This document shows, piece after piece, positions 56,902 through 64,000 of a DNA stretch of 64,000 nt. The stretch's first letter is position 1. Every line of letters starts with the position of its first letter. The stretch is from an uncultured Oscillospiraceae bacterium (GTDB lineage Bacteria > Bacillota > Clostridia > Oscillospirales > Oscillospiraceae). Position numbers and translations under genes: made by a program. The notes beneath the pieces were generated by a model, which did no database searches, was not told where the DNA came from, and worked only from the letters and a program-made list of their open reading frames with translations. The DNA lies in assembly GCA_947629915.1 (NCBI GenBank), contig CANRFN010000008.1:1-64000 (forward strand). Direction: 5' to 3'.

Positions 56902-58839
56902 ATGGACGGAATTCTGCAGACAATGCAAGACTGCTACGACCTGCTTCCAGTCCCCACCCTCATCGCGGAGCGGGACGGCACCGGCCGCTGGAGGGCAGCA
57001 TACCGCAACCCCATCGCCAGGGACATGATCGCAGATTACGAGAACGGGCTGCTGGCCACCATGGCGGAGGTGCTGGACGGGGCCAGGACCTCGGACGCCG
57101 TCACGGTGTGGCACGGGGAGTACGGAGGCCGCCACTGGGCCAGCCGGATCGCACCGGACCCGCGAGGCTTCTGCATTCTCCAGATCATCGATGAGACCCG
57201 GCAGCTCCACCAGGCCCAGGCCAAAATTGACGCGGCCAACACGGCACTGCAGAGCGCACTGGACTCCGCCAACGCGGCCTCCACCGCCAAGAGCAGCTTT
57301 CTCGCCAACATGTCCCACGACATCCGCACCCCGCTGAACGCCATCATCGGCATGACCACCATCGCCCTGGCCCACACGGACGACATGGAGCGGGTGAAGG
57401 ACTGCCTGGACAAGATCAGCCTGAGCTCCAAGCACCTTTTGATCCTGGTAAACGATGTGCTGGACGTGTCCCGGATTGAGAGCGGCCACATGACCATCAA
57501 CCCGGAGGACATCGTGATGGCGGACTTCATCCACGACCTGATGGCCATGCTGCGGCCCCAGGCGGAGAAGAAGGGCCAGCATTTGAACCTGGACTTCTCC
57601 GGCATCAGCCACGAGCGGGTGCGGGGAGACGCCCTCCGCCTGCAGCAGATCCTCATCAACATCCTGGGCAACGCGGTGAAGTTCACCCCGGAAGATGGCA
57701 CCATCACCATGCGGGTGCGGGAGACCCAGCAGATGAACAAGGCGGAGAAGAGCTACGCCTATTACGAGTTTGAGATCCAGGACACCGGCATCGGCATGAA
57801 GCCGGAATTCCTGAAGAAGATCTTCCTCCCCTTTGAGCGGGCGGACGATGTGGAGCGCTTTGAGGGCACCGGCCTCGGCATGACCATCACCCACAGCCTG
57901 GTGTCCATGATGAACGGCGAGATCGCCGTGCAGAGCACCGAAGGGGTGGGCACCACCTTTACCGTCACCATCCCCATGGAGCTGGTGCTCCAGGAGGAGA
58001 AGGAGCTGGAGGAGCTGCGGGGCCGCCGGGTGCTGGCCGCAGACGCGGACGAGACCTCCCGGAATAACCTCCAGGAGATCCTCACGGATCTGGGCATGGA
58101 GGCGGACATCTGCAGCGATGCCTGGAGCGCCATGGACAAGGCCGCCCAGGCCAGGCTGCAGGGCCAGGAGTACTTCGCCGTGCTGCTGAACTGGCACCTG
58201 CCCGCCGTCGACGGGGTGCAGGCCTGCAAAGAGCTGCGCTCCATTCTGGACAGCAACGTCCCCATTCTCCTCATGAGCACCTACGAGTGGACCATGAACC
58301 CAGACGACATGCGGAAAAACGGCATCAGTGCCTTTATCCCCAAGCCCCTCTTTCGGAGCAAACTGGGGGAGATGCTGCTGGAGTACGCCCCCTCGGCCAG
58401 GGCCCGGAAGAAACCCGCCGGGGCAGAGGAGGAGAGCTTTGCCGGCCACACGGTGCTGCTGGCGGAGGACAACGAGCTGAACCAGGAGATCGCGGTGGAG
58501 CTCATCGAGATGCTTGGGGCGGAGACCCAGTGTGCAGACAACGGCAAAGAGGCCCTGGACCGCTTTGCCGCAGAGCCCCCGGGCACCTTCGACCTCATCT
58601 TCATGGACATCCAGATGCCGGAGATGAACGGCTACGAGGCCACCCGCGCCATCCGCGCCCTTCCCAGGCAGGACGCCAGAACCATCCCCATCGTCGCCAT
58701 GAGCGCCAACGCCTTTGTGGAGGACATCCGGGCCTGTGAGCGGGCCGGCATGAACGCCCACGTTCCAAAACCGGTAAGCCTCGCCCAGTTGGAAGAGGTG
58801 ATGGAGCGATTTCTCGGCTCCAGCGCCCAGGGCAAGTGA
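56902..58839 (+). CDS. Hybrid sensor histidine kinase with a degenerate first receiver
   Basis: A 645-aa cytoplasmic hybrid kinase without membrane segments. A PAS-like input lies at residues 1-100, a short coiled coil at 100-130, HisKA with phosphorylated H139 (NMSHDIRTPLN), HATPase at about 240-360 (NILGNAVKFTPEDG, DTGIGMK, GTGLGMTI), and receiver 1 at 376-490, whose acceptor is asparagine (N430 in VLLNWHLP). Receiver 2 at 514-638 has D569 in LIFMDIQMP and KPVS. Receiver 1 therefore cannot be phosphorylated in the usual way. ATG at 56902 follows AAGGAGG. The degenerate HD-GYP gene begins 12 bases on, in the same operon. Confidence 0.9.
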   Translation: MDGILQTMQDCYDLLPVPTLIAERDGTGRWRAAYRNPIARDMIADYENGLLATMAEVLDGARTSDAVTVWHGEYGGRHWASRIAPDPRGFCILQIIDETRQLHQAQAKIDAANTALQSALDSANAASTAKSSFLANMSHDIRTPLNAIIGMTTIALAHTDDMERVKDCLDKISLSSKHLLILVNDVLDVSRIESGHMTINPEDIVMADFIHDLMAMLRPQAEKKGQHLNLDFSGISHERVRGDALRLQQILINILGNAVKFTPEDGTITMRVRETQQMNKAEKSYAYYEFEIQDTGIGMKPEFLKKIFLPFERADDVERFEGTGLGMTITHSLVSMMNGEIAVQSTEGVGTTFTVTIPMELVLQEEKELEELRGRRVLAADADETSRNNLQEILTDLGMEADICSDAWSAMDKAAQARLQGQEYFAVLLNWHLPAVDGVQACKELRSILDSNVPILLMSTYEWTMNPDDMRKNGISAFIPKPLFRSKLGEMLLEYAPSARARKKPAGAEEESFAGHTVLLAEDNELNQEIAVELIEMLGAETQCADNGKEALDRFAAEPPGTFDLIFMDIQMPEMNGYEATRAIRALPRQDARTIPIVAMSANAFVEDIRACERAGMNAHVPKPVSLAQLEEVMERFLGSSAQGK

Positions 58840-58851
58840 GGGGGTACCGGC

Positions 58852-60711
58852 ATGAAACCGTATCAAGAGGAATACCTGGAACTGCTCCACGGGGCGGCAG
58901 AGGCCAAACCCCAGGCAGACCCCGGAGACCAGGAGGCCTTCACCGCGGCCATCCGCGCCGCCAACCAGGCATCAGAGCAGTCCGTCCGGCGGGGCACCCA
59001 GCTGCTGCGGGAGCACCTCTTCCCCGTGCTGGACAACATTCTCACCGCACCGCCGGAGGAGATCGCCTCCCTCCAGGCCTTTGCAGACGCCCTGATGGCG
59101 GGCTCCAAGCAGACGGACCCCGCCCTGTCCTATGAGACCCACCGGGCCCTGATGAACTACGCCCGGCGCAAGGGAGACCGGGACATGCTGATCCGGGAGC
59201 TGTACAGCCTGGGCATGGCCCTCTATCGGCTGGAGTCCAATCTGCAGCCCCTGCCCATCCGGCTCTTCCAGGCCAGAACCCGGATGTACTTTGCCGAGTG
59301 CGCCTCTTACTACGAGACCGCCTACGACAGCATCACAGACCCGGAGATCCGGGGCTATATCCACCGCAGCATGGGCAACCTCGCCCTCACCTACGATGGC
59401 AGCGACACCGAGACTGCGGAGACCAAGCTGGCCCTCATCGACCGGTCCATCCGGATTCTCAGCGACCCGGACGTCCAGGCCAAGACCCCCAGTCTCCCCT
59501 GGGACCTCTATATCTACAAGAGCCACCAGGAGCGCACCACCCTCTTAAGCTACCTCCGCTCCGGACAGGCCGGCCCGGACGCCTTTGCCCAGGTGCTGGA
59601 GTCCGCCCAGATCGTCCAGAACCGCCAGCTGAAGGCCATGCGGGAGCGGGGCGTGCCCCTGGAGCCCCGGTGGCAGTACTCCTATAACGCGGCCAAATAC
59701 CACTGCGGCGCCATGCTGCTTCAGGAGTTTCTGGAGCACCTCTACGCCCTCTCCACCATGTGTCCCGACACGGACTTCAGCAATAACAGCGTCTTCTGCC
59801 ACATCAGTGCCCCGGCCCTGTACTCCCGCTACTCTCTGGATCTCACCGATCCCCGGCAGAAGCAGCACGCAGTCCAGACCCTGTCCCTCATGACCCGCCG
59901 CATGTGCGCGTGGATCAACCGAGTGCCCCAGCAAATGAACAATGACCAGGTGATGTTCTACCTCCGGCAATTTCTCTACGCCTACGAGGAACACCCCGGC
60001 AACATGTCCTTCTACGATCTCATCCAGTATGTCCTGGCCGCCCGTCAGCCGGCGCTCTATATCCGGGGCTATCTCACCGGACAGCTGGCCCGGCAGCTGG
60101 CAGACTGGGCCATCGAGGACTGTCCGGAGCAGCTGCTGTCCTTCCCCGGCTGCGGCAAGGTGGAGGACGTGATCTGGCGGAGGGGCGAGATCCTGGAACA
60201 CGCGGAGAAATCCGGCTACCTCTGCGACACCGGCATCCTCCAGTTTTTGGCCATGGAGAGCCTCTCCAGCCGGGGCATGCTGGAGGAGGAAGAGGCCCTG
60301 CTGCAGCTGCACCCGGTGTGCGGCAGCCATCTGCTGGCCCACTGCCCCAGTACAGCCCCCTATGCAGACGCCGCAAGAGGCCACCACTGCTGGTACAACG
60401 GCCAGGGCGGGTACCCCCTGGACTTCCGGGTAAAGGACTCCCCGTACCGCGCTATCCTCTCCATCGTGGCCGCCGCAGACACGCTGGTGGATGTGGCGGA
60501 AGAGGCCGCCAGCCGATACCGCCCGGTGATCTCCTTCCGGGAGGCGGTGGACACCATCCTCCAGGGCGAGGGCACCCGGTATGCCCCCTTTGTCTCCGCA
60601 CTTTTGAAGACAGAGGCCCGGCAGGCCGAGCTCCGGGAAGATCTCCCAACCTGGACCCAGGACGCCTATGCCAGCCTCTATCGGCGGCGGGCGGCGGCGC
60701 TGGCCCTCTGA
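58852..60711 (+). CDS. Helical-repeat protein with a degenerate HD-GYP domain
   Basis: A 619-aa protein. Residues about 20-420 are helical and TPR-like (YETHRALMNYARRKGDRDMLIRELYSLGMALYRLES...). The C-terminal region aligns with HD-GYP: YLCDTGILQF at about 455 stands where HDIGK is expected, LLQLHPVCGSHLL follows, and GHHCWYNGQGGYP at about 510-522 stands for HHExxDGxGYP. The HD histidine is lost and the E and D of the second motif are changed, so cyclic-di-GMP hydrolysis is unlikely; it may bind nucleotides or signal. ATG at 58852; it is the second gene after the hybrid kinase. Confidence 0.7.
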   Translation: MKPYQEEYLELLHGAAEAKPQADPGDQEAFTAAIRAANQASEQSVRRGTQLLREHLFPVLDNILTAPPEEIASLQAFADALMAGSKQTDPALSYETHRALMNYARRKGDRDMLIRELYSLGMALYRLESNLQPLPIRLFQARTRMYFAECASYYETAYDSITDPEIRGYIHRSMGNLALTYDGSDTETAETKLALIDRSIRILSDPDVQAKTPSLPWDLYIYKSHQERTTLLSYLRSGQAGPDAFAQVLESAQIVQNRQLKAMRERGVPLEPRWQYSYNAAKYHCGAMLLQEFLEHLYALSTMCPDTDFSNNSVFCHISAPALYSRYSLDLTDPRQKQHAVQTLSLMTRRMCAWINRVPQQMNNDQVMFYLRQFLYAYEEHPGNMSFYDLIQYVLAARQPALYIRGYLTGQLARQLADWAIEDCPEQLLSFPGCGKVEDVIWRRGEILEHAEKSGYLCDTGILQFLAMESLSSRGMLEEEEALLQLHPVCGSHLLAHCPSTAPYADAARGHHCWYNGQGGYPLDFRVKDSPYRAILSIVAAADTLVDVAEEAASRYRPVISFREAVDTILQGEGTRYAPFVSALLKTEARQAELREDLPTWTQDAYASLYRRRAAALAL

Positions 60712-60728
60712 GCCATCTCCCACAAAAA

Positions 60729-60772
60729 AACATCCAGGGCATCGAAGCGGCGGCTTCGATGCCCTGGATGTT
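60729..60772. terminator. Bidirectional terminator with a 20-bp stem
   Basis: Perfect 20-bp arms around GGCG (60749-60752); TTTTTTT on the minus-strand side. It ends the minus gene at 60782 and can also end the kinase operon. Confidence 0.8.
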
Positions 60773-60781
60773 CGCCGCCGC

Positions 60782-61039
60782 CTAGCGGCGGCGGCAGTCG
60801 GACCAGAAGGGGTTGTACCGGTCCTCCGTGCGGTACCCGGAGGCGGCCAGCTCCACCCGGAGCTCCTTCACGCCCTTGGTGAGGGCGTACCCCAGCTCCC
60901 GGGGCTCCGTGGGGTTTACCCCGAACTCGGCCTCCAGGATGGCGGTGGCCTTCTGCAGCAAGGACAGCTCCTTCTGCAGCTGGCGGACCCGGTCCTGGGC
61001 GGGGGCGGTGCGGGAAACAGTGGAAGCGGAAGTGGTCAT
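60782..61039 (-). CDS. Small 85-aa hypothetical protein
   Basis: An unrecognised protein with a central coiled-coil-like segment (RVRQLQKELSLLQKATAILEAEFGV) and a C-terminal LGYALTKGVKELRVELAASGYRTEDRYNPFW that looks structured. The frame is open to 61717, but the ATG at 61039 behind AAAGGCAGG is the sensible start. It is divergent from the DUF3232 gene, has no membrane segment and no known role. Confidence 0.6.
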   Translation of the reverse strand: MTTSASTVSRTAPAQDRVRQLQKELSLLQKATAILEAEFGVNPTEPRELGYALTKGVKELRVELAASGYRTEDRYNPFWSDCRRR

Positions 61040-61262
61040 GGGAAAAACCTGCCTTTCTGAAGATGGACAGCAAAAAACTGCTGCGAATGGGTATACCACG
61101 CCTGTGGCATCCATCCGTAACAGTTCCTTTCCCAGCGCTCCGCTGTGTGAGACACAGTATAGACGGTTTAGCGGCGTTTGTCCAGAGGTTTTTGCAAAAA
61201 TCCCAAGAAGTTTTCCGGCTTTCTCGGAGCACAGGCAGGCCGAACCGCCCCCTCCCCCGCTC

Positions 61263-61291
61263 TTGCAGTTGGCCCGGAGATCTGGTACAAT
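61263..61291 (+). promoter_or_regulatory. Promoter of the DUF3232 gene
   Basis: TTGCAG, 17-bp spacer, TACAAT. Start codon about 34 bases further on. Confidence 0.55.
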
Positions 61292-61324
61292 GCGGTAAAC
61301 TGCATAGAGAGGAGCGACCTCACT

Positions 61325-61702
61325 TTGAAAGAGAAATTCGAAGCCCTGCGCAGCGCCATCCTCGCAGCCTACGGAGGGGACCCGGACTGCGCCGATGTGC
61401 TGGACATCCTCCAGAGGGCCCTCAACGCCTTTCTCCGCTACGTGGAGACGGTGGACGCCCTGGAGATCTACCGGCTGGTCCAACTGGAGGAGAATCCGGA
61501 GGTGTTTCGGAACACCGTCCAGCAGATGGACCAGGAGCGGCACCGCGCCCACGAGGCCGCCATCGCCTCCTGCAAGATGGTAAACCGGCTGTGCGCCGGC
61601 TTGCACATGGCCCCCATCTGCCCGGAGACAGACAACCGGGTGGAGATCGGCAATTTCTGCGGCGCGGTGGTGGCAGACCTGTTCTCGAAACGCGTCCTCT
61701 GA
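61325..61702 (+). CDS. DUF3232-like small protein
   Basis: A 125-aa helical protein whose C-terminal half (ERHRAHEAAIASCKMVNRLC, DNRVEIGNFCGAVVADLFSKRV) matches the general DUF3232 pattern R-RAHD-x-I-x5-LNR...R-x-I-x-DF-x3-VxxxF. Function unknown. Start is TTG at 61325 behind GAGAGGAG; the frame begins at 61178 but that part overlaps the promoter. It is monocistronic, with a terminator after it. Confidence 0.65.
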   Translation: MKEKFEALRSAILAAYGGDPDCADVLDILQRALNAFLRYVETVDALEIYRLVQLEENPEVFRNTVQQMDQERHRAHEAAIASCKMVNRLCAGLHMAPICPETDNRVEIGNFCGAVVADLFSKRVL

Positions 61703-61721
61703 TTCCTCCCAAGACACTGCA

Positions 61722-61756
61722 AAAGACCGCCACCGGCCCGGCCGATGGCGGTCTTT
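61722..61756. terminator. Bidirectional terminator between the DUF3232 gene and nagB
   Basis: AAAGACCGCCA and TGGCGGTCTTT arms; T-runs are at both ends. Confidence 0.8.
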
Positions 61757-61767
61757 CTCATCGCATT

Positions 61768-62493
61768 TTACATGCAGGACAGGGCGGCCTTGTCTGCCAC
61801 CAACACCATGTCCGGGTGCAGCTGCAGAATGGAGGCCGGCACCTCCGGCGTGACCGGTCCGGCAAAGGCCCTGGCCACGGTGTCCGCCTTCTCCGCCCCA
61901 CTCACCGCCACCACCACGCGCTTGGCCGCCATGAGGCCGGCGATGCCCACGGTAATGGCCCTCCGGGGCACCAGGTCCCGGGAGGTGAACAGGCGGGTGT
62001 TGGCATGGATGGTGCTCTCAGACAAGTCCACCGGGTGGGTGGGCAGCAGGAATGCGCTTCCCGGCTCGTTGAAGGCGATGTGGCCGTTGCGCCCCAGCCC
62101 CAGCAGGACGATGTCCATGCCCCCCAGTTCGGCGAGAAGGCGGTCGTAGCGGCGGCACTCCTCCTGGATGTTCCGGGCCATGCCGTCCAGGGCCGCCTGG
62201 TTCTCCCGGGGGATATTCACCTTGTCCAGCAGGTAGTTCTCCATGAAGCGCTTGTGGGACTGCTCATGGGAGGCAGGCAGGTTCAGGTACTCGTCTGTAT
62301 TCACGGTCCGAACCTGAGACAGAGACAGCCTCCCGCTGCGCTGCCACTCACAGAGTTTCCAGTACGCCCCCACAGCCGTGGCGCCGGTGGCGAGCCCCAG
62401 CACGCTGTCCGGCCTGGTGATCACCTGGGCCGCGATCAGGGCAGCCGCCTGCTCACTCATGGATTGATAATCTTCCGTTCGCAAAACGCGCAT
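61768..62493 (-). CDS. nagB: Glucosamine-6-phosphate deaminase
   Basis: A 241-aa NagB: LGLATGATAVGAYWKL is the phosphate loop, VNTDEYLNL the active-site aspartate, DIVLLGLGRNGHIAFNEPGSAF the substrate and histidine region, and RRAITVGIAGLMAAKRVVVAVSGAEKADTV the C-terminal motif. It converts glucosamine-6-phosphate to fructose-6-phosphate and ammonia, the entry of amino sugars into glycolysis. ATG at 62493 lies 13 bases after the MurR/RpiR gene, so the two form an operon in which the regulator probably senses an amino-sugar phosphate. No nagA is present in the window. Confidence 0.95.
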   Translation of the reverse strand: MRVLRTEDYQSMSEQAAALIAAQVITRPDSVLGLATGATAVGAYWKLCEWQRSGRLSLSQVRTVNTDEYLNLPASHEQSHKRFMENYLLDKVNIPRENQAALDGMARNIQEECRRYDRLLAELGGMDIVLLGLGRNGHIAFNEPGSAFLLPTHPVDLSESTIHANTRLFTSRDLVPRRAITVGIAGLMAAKRVVVAVSGAEKADTVARAFAGPVTPEVPASILQLHPDMVLVADKAALSCM

Positions 62494-62506
62494 AAGAATC
62501 CTCCCC

Positions 62507-63400
62507 TCAATTCATTGCAATTCCCTTGCTCTCCGGCAGATTGCTCCGCCAGGCGTGTTTGGCCGCCAGGGCCTCGGTGACCAGTTTCCGGCGGACTTCC
62601 AGGCCCGGCGCCTCCCGCCGGCAGATCTCCGCATACAGCACATCCAGCAAGTAGAGCTGTGCCATCCGGGCGGACACGGAGCCCTGCTGCATGGGGCTCT
62701 CCCGGGAGCCGCACTCCAGGACCACGTCCGCTCGGACCGCGCCCACGGAGTTGGAAAACCGGGTCATGATGATGCTCCGGGCCCCCCGCTCCTTGACTAC
62801 CCGCAGCACGTCCATCAGGTCCGGGTTGTTTCCGGAGTGGGAAAAGTAGAACACGGCGTCCCCCTCTCCCAGGGTGGCGGCCCGCATCGCCTGGTGGTGG
62901 CTGTCTTTCACGGCGAACAGGTTGGGCAGCACCGTGGAGAAGAGATCCGCCATCTCCTCTGCCATCACCATGGAGACCCCCTGCCCCATGCAGAGGATCC
63001 GCTTGGCGGCGATGAGAATGTCCGCTGTCCGCCGGATCACATCCGGCCGCACCAGATGCCGGGTCTGGTTGATGGTGTCCGTGTGAATCGCAGCCAGCTT
63101 CTCGCTGGAGATCATGATGCTGCGGTCCGATCCGTCTGGATACACCTCCCCCATGGCCGGGCGGCCGGCCACAGAGCTGGCTATGGAGAGCTTCATGGCA
63201 TTGTATCCGGCATAACCCAGACGCCGGCTGAAGCGGGAGACCGTGGCCTCCGCAACGCCCGCCTGCTCCGCCAGTTCGGAGATGGACAGAAACTGACAGT
63301 TCTGCTGGCGCAGCATGATAAAGTCCGCGATTCGCTTTTCAGAGCCCGTCAGGCGAAAGTACTCCCGATTCACTCTGGTAAAAATATCATCGTTTTCCAT
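62507..63400 (-). CDS. MurR/RpiR-family regulator with SIS domain
   Basis: A 297-aa regulator. The N-terminal helix-turn-helix (EKRIADFIMLRQQNCQFLSISELAEQAGVAEATVSRFSRRLGYAGYNAMKLSIA) is the RpiR type, and the C-terminal SIS domain at about 110-250 (AKRILCMGQGVSMVMAEEMADLFSTVLPN, AVFYFSHSGNNPDLMDVLRVVKERGARSIIMT) binds phosphosugars. It most likely controls the downstream nagB in response to N-acetylglucosamine-6-phosphate or N-acetylmuramate-6-phosphate. ATG at 63400 behind GAGGAG. Confidence 0.92.
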   Translation of the reverse strand: MENDDIFTRVNREYFRLTGSEKRIADFIMLRQQNCQFLSISELAEQAGVAEATVSRFSRRLGYAGYNAMKLSIASSVAGRPAMGEVYPDGSDRSIMISSEKLAAIHTDTINQTRHLVRPDVIRRTADILIAAKRILCMGQGVSMVMAEEMADLFSTVLPNLFAVKDSHHQAMRAATLGEGDAVFYFSHSGNNPDLMDVLRVVKERGARSIIMTRFSNSVGAVRADVVLECGSRESPMQQGSVSARMAQLYLLDVLYAEICRREAPGLEVRRKLVTEALAAKHAWRSNLPESKGIAMN

Positions 63401-63555
63401 ATCGTCTCCTCACTTTGGTCTGGAAGGTCTCCCCTTCCGATAACCGTTGTTTGCCCGAACCCTTTCGAGCGGCAACCAGGGGGTTCTGCGCCGATCCGGC
63501 GGCGCAATAGTGGGATACAGTGTTGGCCTGAGCTATGGGACACCGTTGCAAGAGA

Positions 63556-63717
63556 TCAGAGACAGGGAAGCGAGCTTCTCGCGGTCTGTGATTCCATTGG
63601 ACGGCGGCCAGACTGTATCCGTGCTGTGTGATCCGTCTCTGTCTTCCGCACAAGATTCCGCTTCGTGCCGTGCCAATCCTCCTGGGAATCTCTGGCACGC
63701 CGTCTCCCCTCGTCCAT
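63556..63717 (-). CDS. Possible 53-aa leader ORF upstream of the MurR/RpiR gene
   Basis: An ATG at 63717 is preceded by AGAAGGGGGG with 7-base spacing and lies about 36 bases after the predicted transcription start. It encodes a 53-residue Arg-rich peptide (opening MDEGRRRARDSQEDWHG). Such a leader could be a regulatory peptide or chance; no similarity is known. The stop lies 155 bases before the regulator gene. Confidence 0.3.
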   Translation of the reverse strand: MDEGRRRARDSQEDWHGTKRNLVRKTETDHTARIQSGRRPMESQTARSSLPCL

Positions 63718-63759
63718 AGGAATTCCCCCCTTCTAAAGCCCTCTTTTATGGAGTAAGGC

Positions 63760-63788
63760 ATTCTATCAAAATATCTTTCTGCCGTCAA
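63760..63788 (-). promoter_or_regulatory. Promoter of the MurR/RpiR-nagB operon
   Basis: Minus strand TTGACG, 17-bp spacer, TAGAAT. From here to the right edge (64000) I see AT-rich DNA and no gene; a further 350 nt lie between this promoter and the regulator start. Confidence 0.6.
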
Positions 63789-64000
63789 GCGTTCTTGCAA
63801 ATAATTTTACATCATTGTTGGAAATTCTCGCCGCTTTTTTGGCTTAAAACTACCACGTCTTCCCATTTCTCCTCCAATTCTTTAGGCCATTCTCACAAAC
63901 AAGTGGGTTTCTGGATTTTCACCAAAAGGAAATTATTTTCCAAAAGTTTTCACATTGCGGCACACGCATTTGGTGCAAGCATTGCCACGGGAGCCGGTGG

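Noticed and set aside
56818..58890. A 690-codon minus-strand frame opposite the hybrid kinase
   Set aside because: The plus frame has complete HisKA, HATPase and receiver motifs; the minus one has none.
63387..63800. A 137-codon minus-strand frame upstream of the MurR/RpiR gene
   Set aside because: Its start lies upstream of the promoter and it runs across the regulator start in another frame; the 53-codon frame with a good ribosome binding site is a better candidate.
1..64000. CRISPR arrays, rRNA genes or insertion sequences
   Set aside because: No regularly spaced repeats, rRNA signatures or transposase frames were seen; the only recombinase is the lone integrase.

Overview
The window is a GC-rich (roughly 60% by eye) chromosomal segment of a low-copy, non-plasmid character. 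Gene content and order point to a Gram-positive Clostridia member, most likely an Oscillospiraceae-type gut anaerobe. The evidence is the rpmG-secE-nusG-rplK-rplA-rplJ-rplL block with an L10 leader, ftsE-ftsX followed by an M23 hydrolase activator and a CtpA protease, a PFL/UPF0210-ACT pair, a TatD-linked radical SAM protein, MtaB, sigma-A-type promoters (TTGACA-17-TATAAT) and strong AGGAGG ribosome binding sites. The family assignment is an inference; no rRNA is present to confirm it.

Layout. (1) 1-10,730, minus strand: a tightly overlapping operon that looks like an Ssp-type (single-strand) DNA phosphorothioation system. It runs sspD-like PAPS-reductase-fold enzyme fused to zinc ribbons and a dicluster ferredoxin, DUF4007 sspB-like nickase, giant sspC-like ATPase, sspA-like cysteine desulfurase, then a DptF-like ATPase and an uncharacterised 475-aa protein in the position of a restriction partner. 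The operon continues past the left edge. Two related palindromes 127 bp apart, plus a third inverted repeat, precede it. (2) 10,730-12,800: gene-poor DNA with one orphan gene flanked by two copies of a hairpin repeat. (3) 12,809-23,280: ordinary chromosomal genes (LytTR regulator, pyridoxamine kinase, radical SAM, PC4-like, PFL, ACT, HD nucleotidase, MtaB, MscS, a small tandem membrane-protein family with a decayed copy, RsuA). (4) 23,650-29,460: CdaR-type regulator and the ftsEX-M23-CtpA cell-wall cluster, then a PARG-like macrodomain protein. (5) 30,597-31,700: a lone tyrosine recombinase. (6) 32,255-43,203: ruvX, an AAA-CYTH fusion, a 1438-aa internally duplicated LRR protein, an oxidoreductase, a small conserved protein, GlgX, and a 2-hydroxyacid dehydrogenase. 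(7) 43,368-47,691: a two-gene SNF2/DEAD-like helicase plus DUF4391 module that resembles part of a defence locus. (8) 47,999-55,526: MBL-fold lipoprotein, AIG2-like protein, the ribosomal-protein/nusG/secE operon and a UvrD-type helicase. (9) 55,888-63,400: HD protein, a hybrid histidine kinase with an adjacent degenerate HD-GYP protein, small DUF proteins, and nagB with a MurR/RpiR regulator.

Working together: the strongest candidate for an unusual system is the sspD-B-C-A operon and its two appended genes. A cysteine desulfurase would supply persulfide sulfur, the PP-loop enzyme would activate the backbone at nicks made by the DUF4007 protein, and the ATPases would drive modification or restriction. 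The helicase-DUF4391 pair 35 kb away may be a separate, possibly incomplete, defence module. All functional statements rest on reading motifs and gene order by eye; no database search was run.
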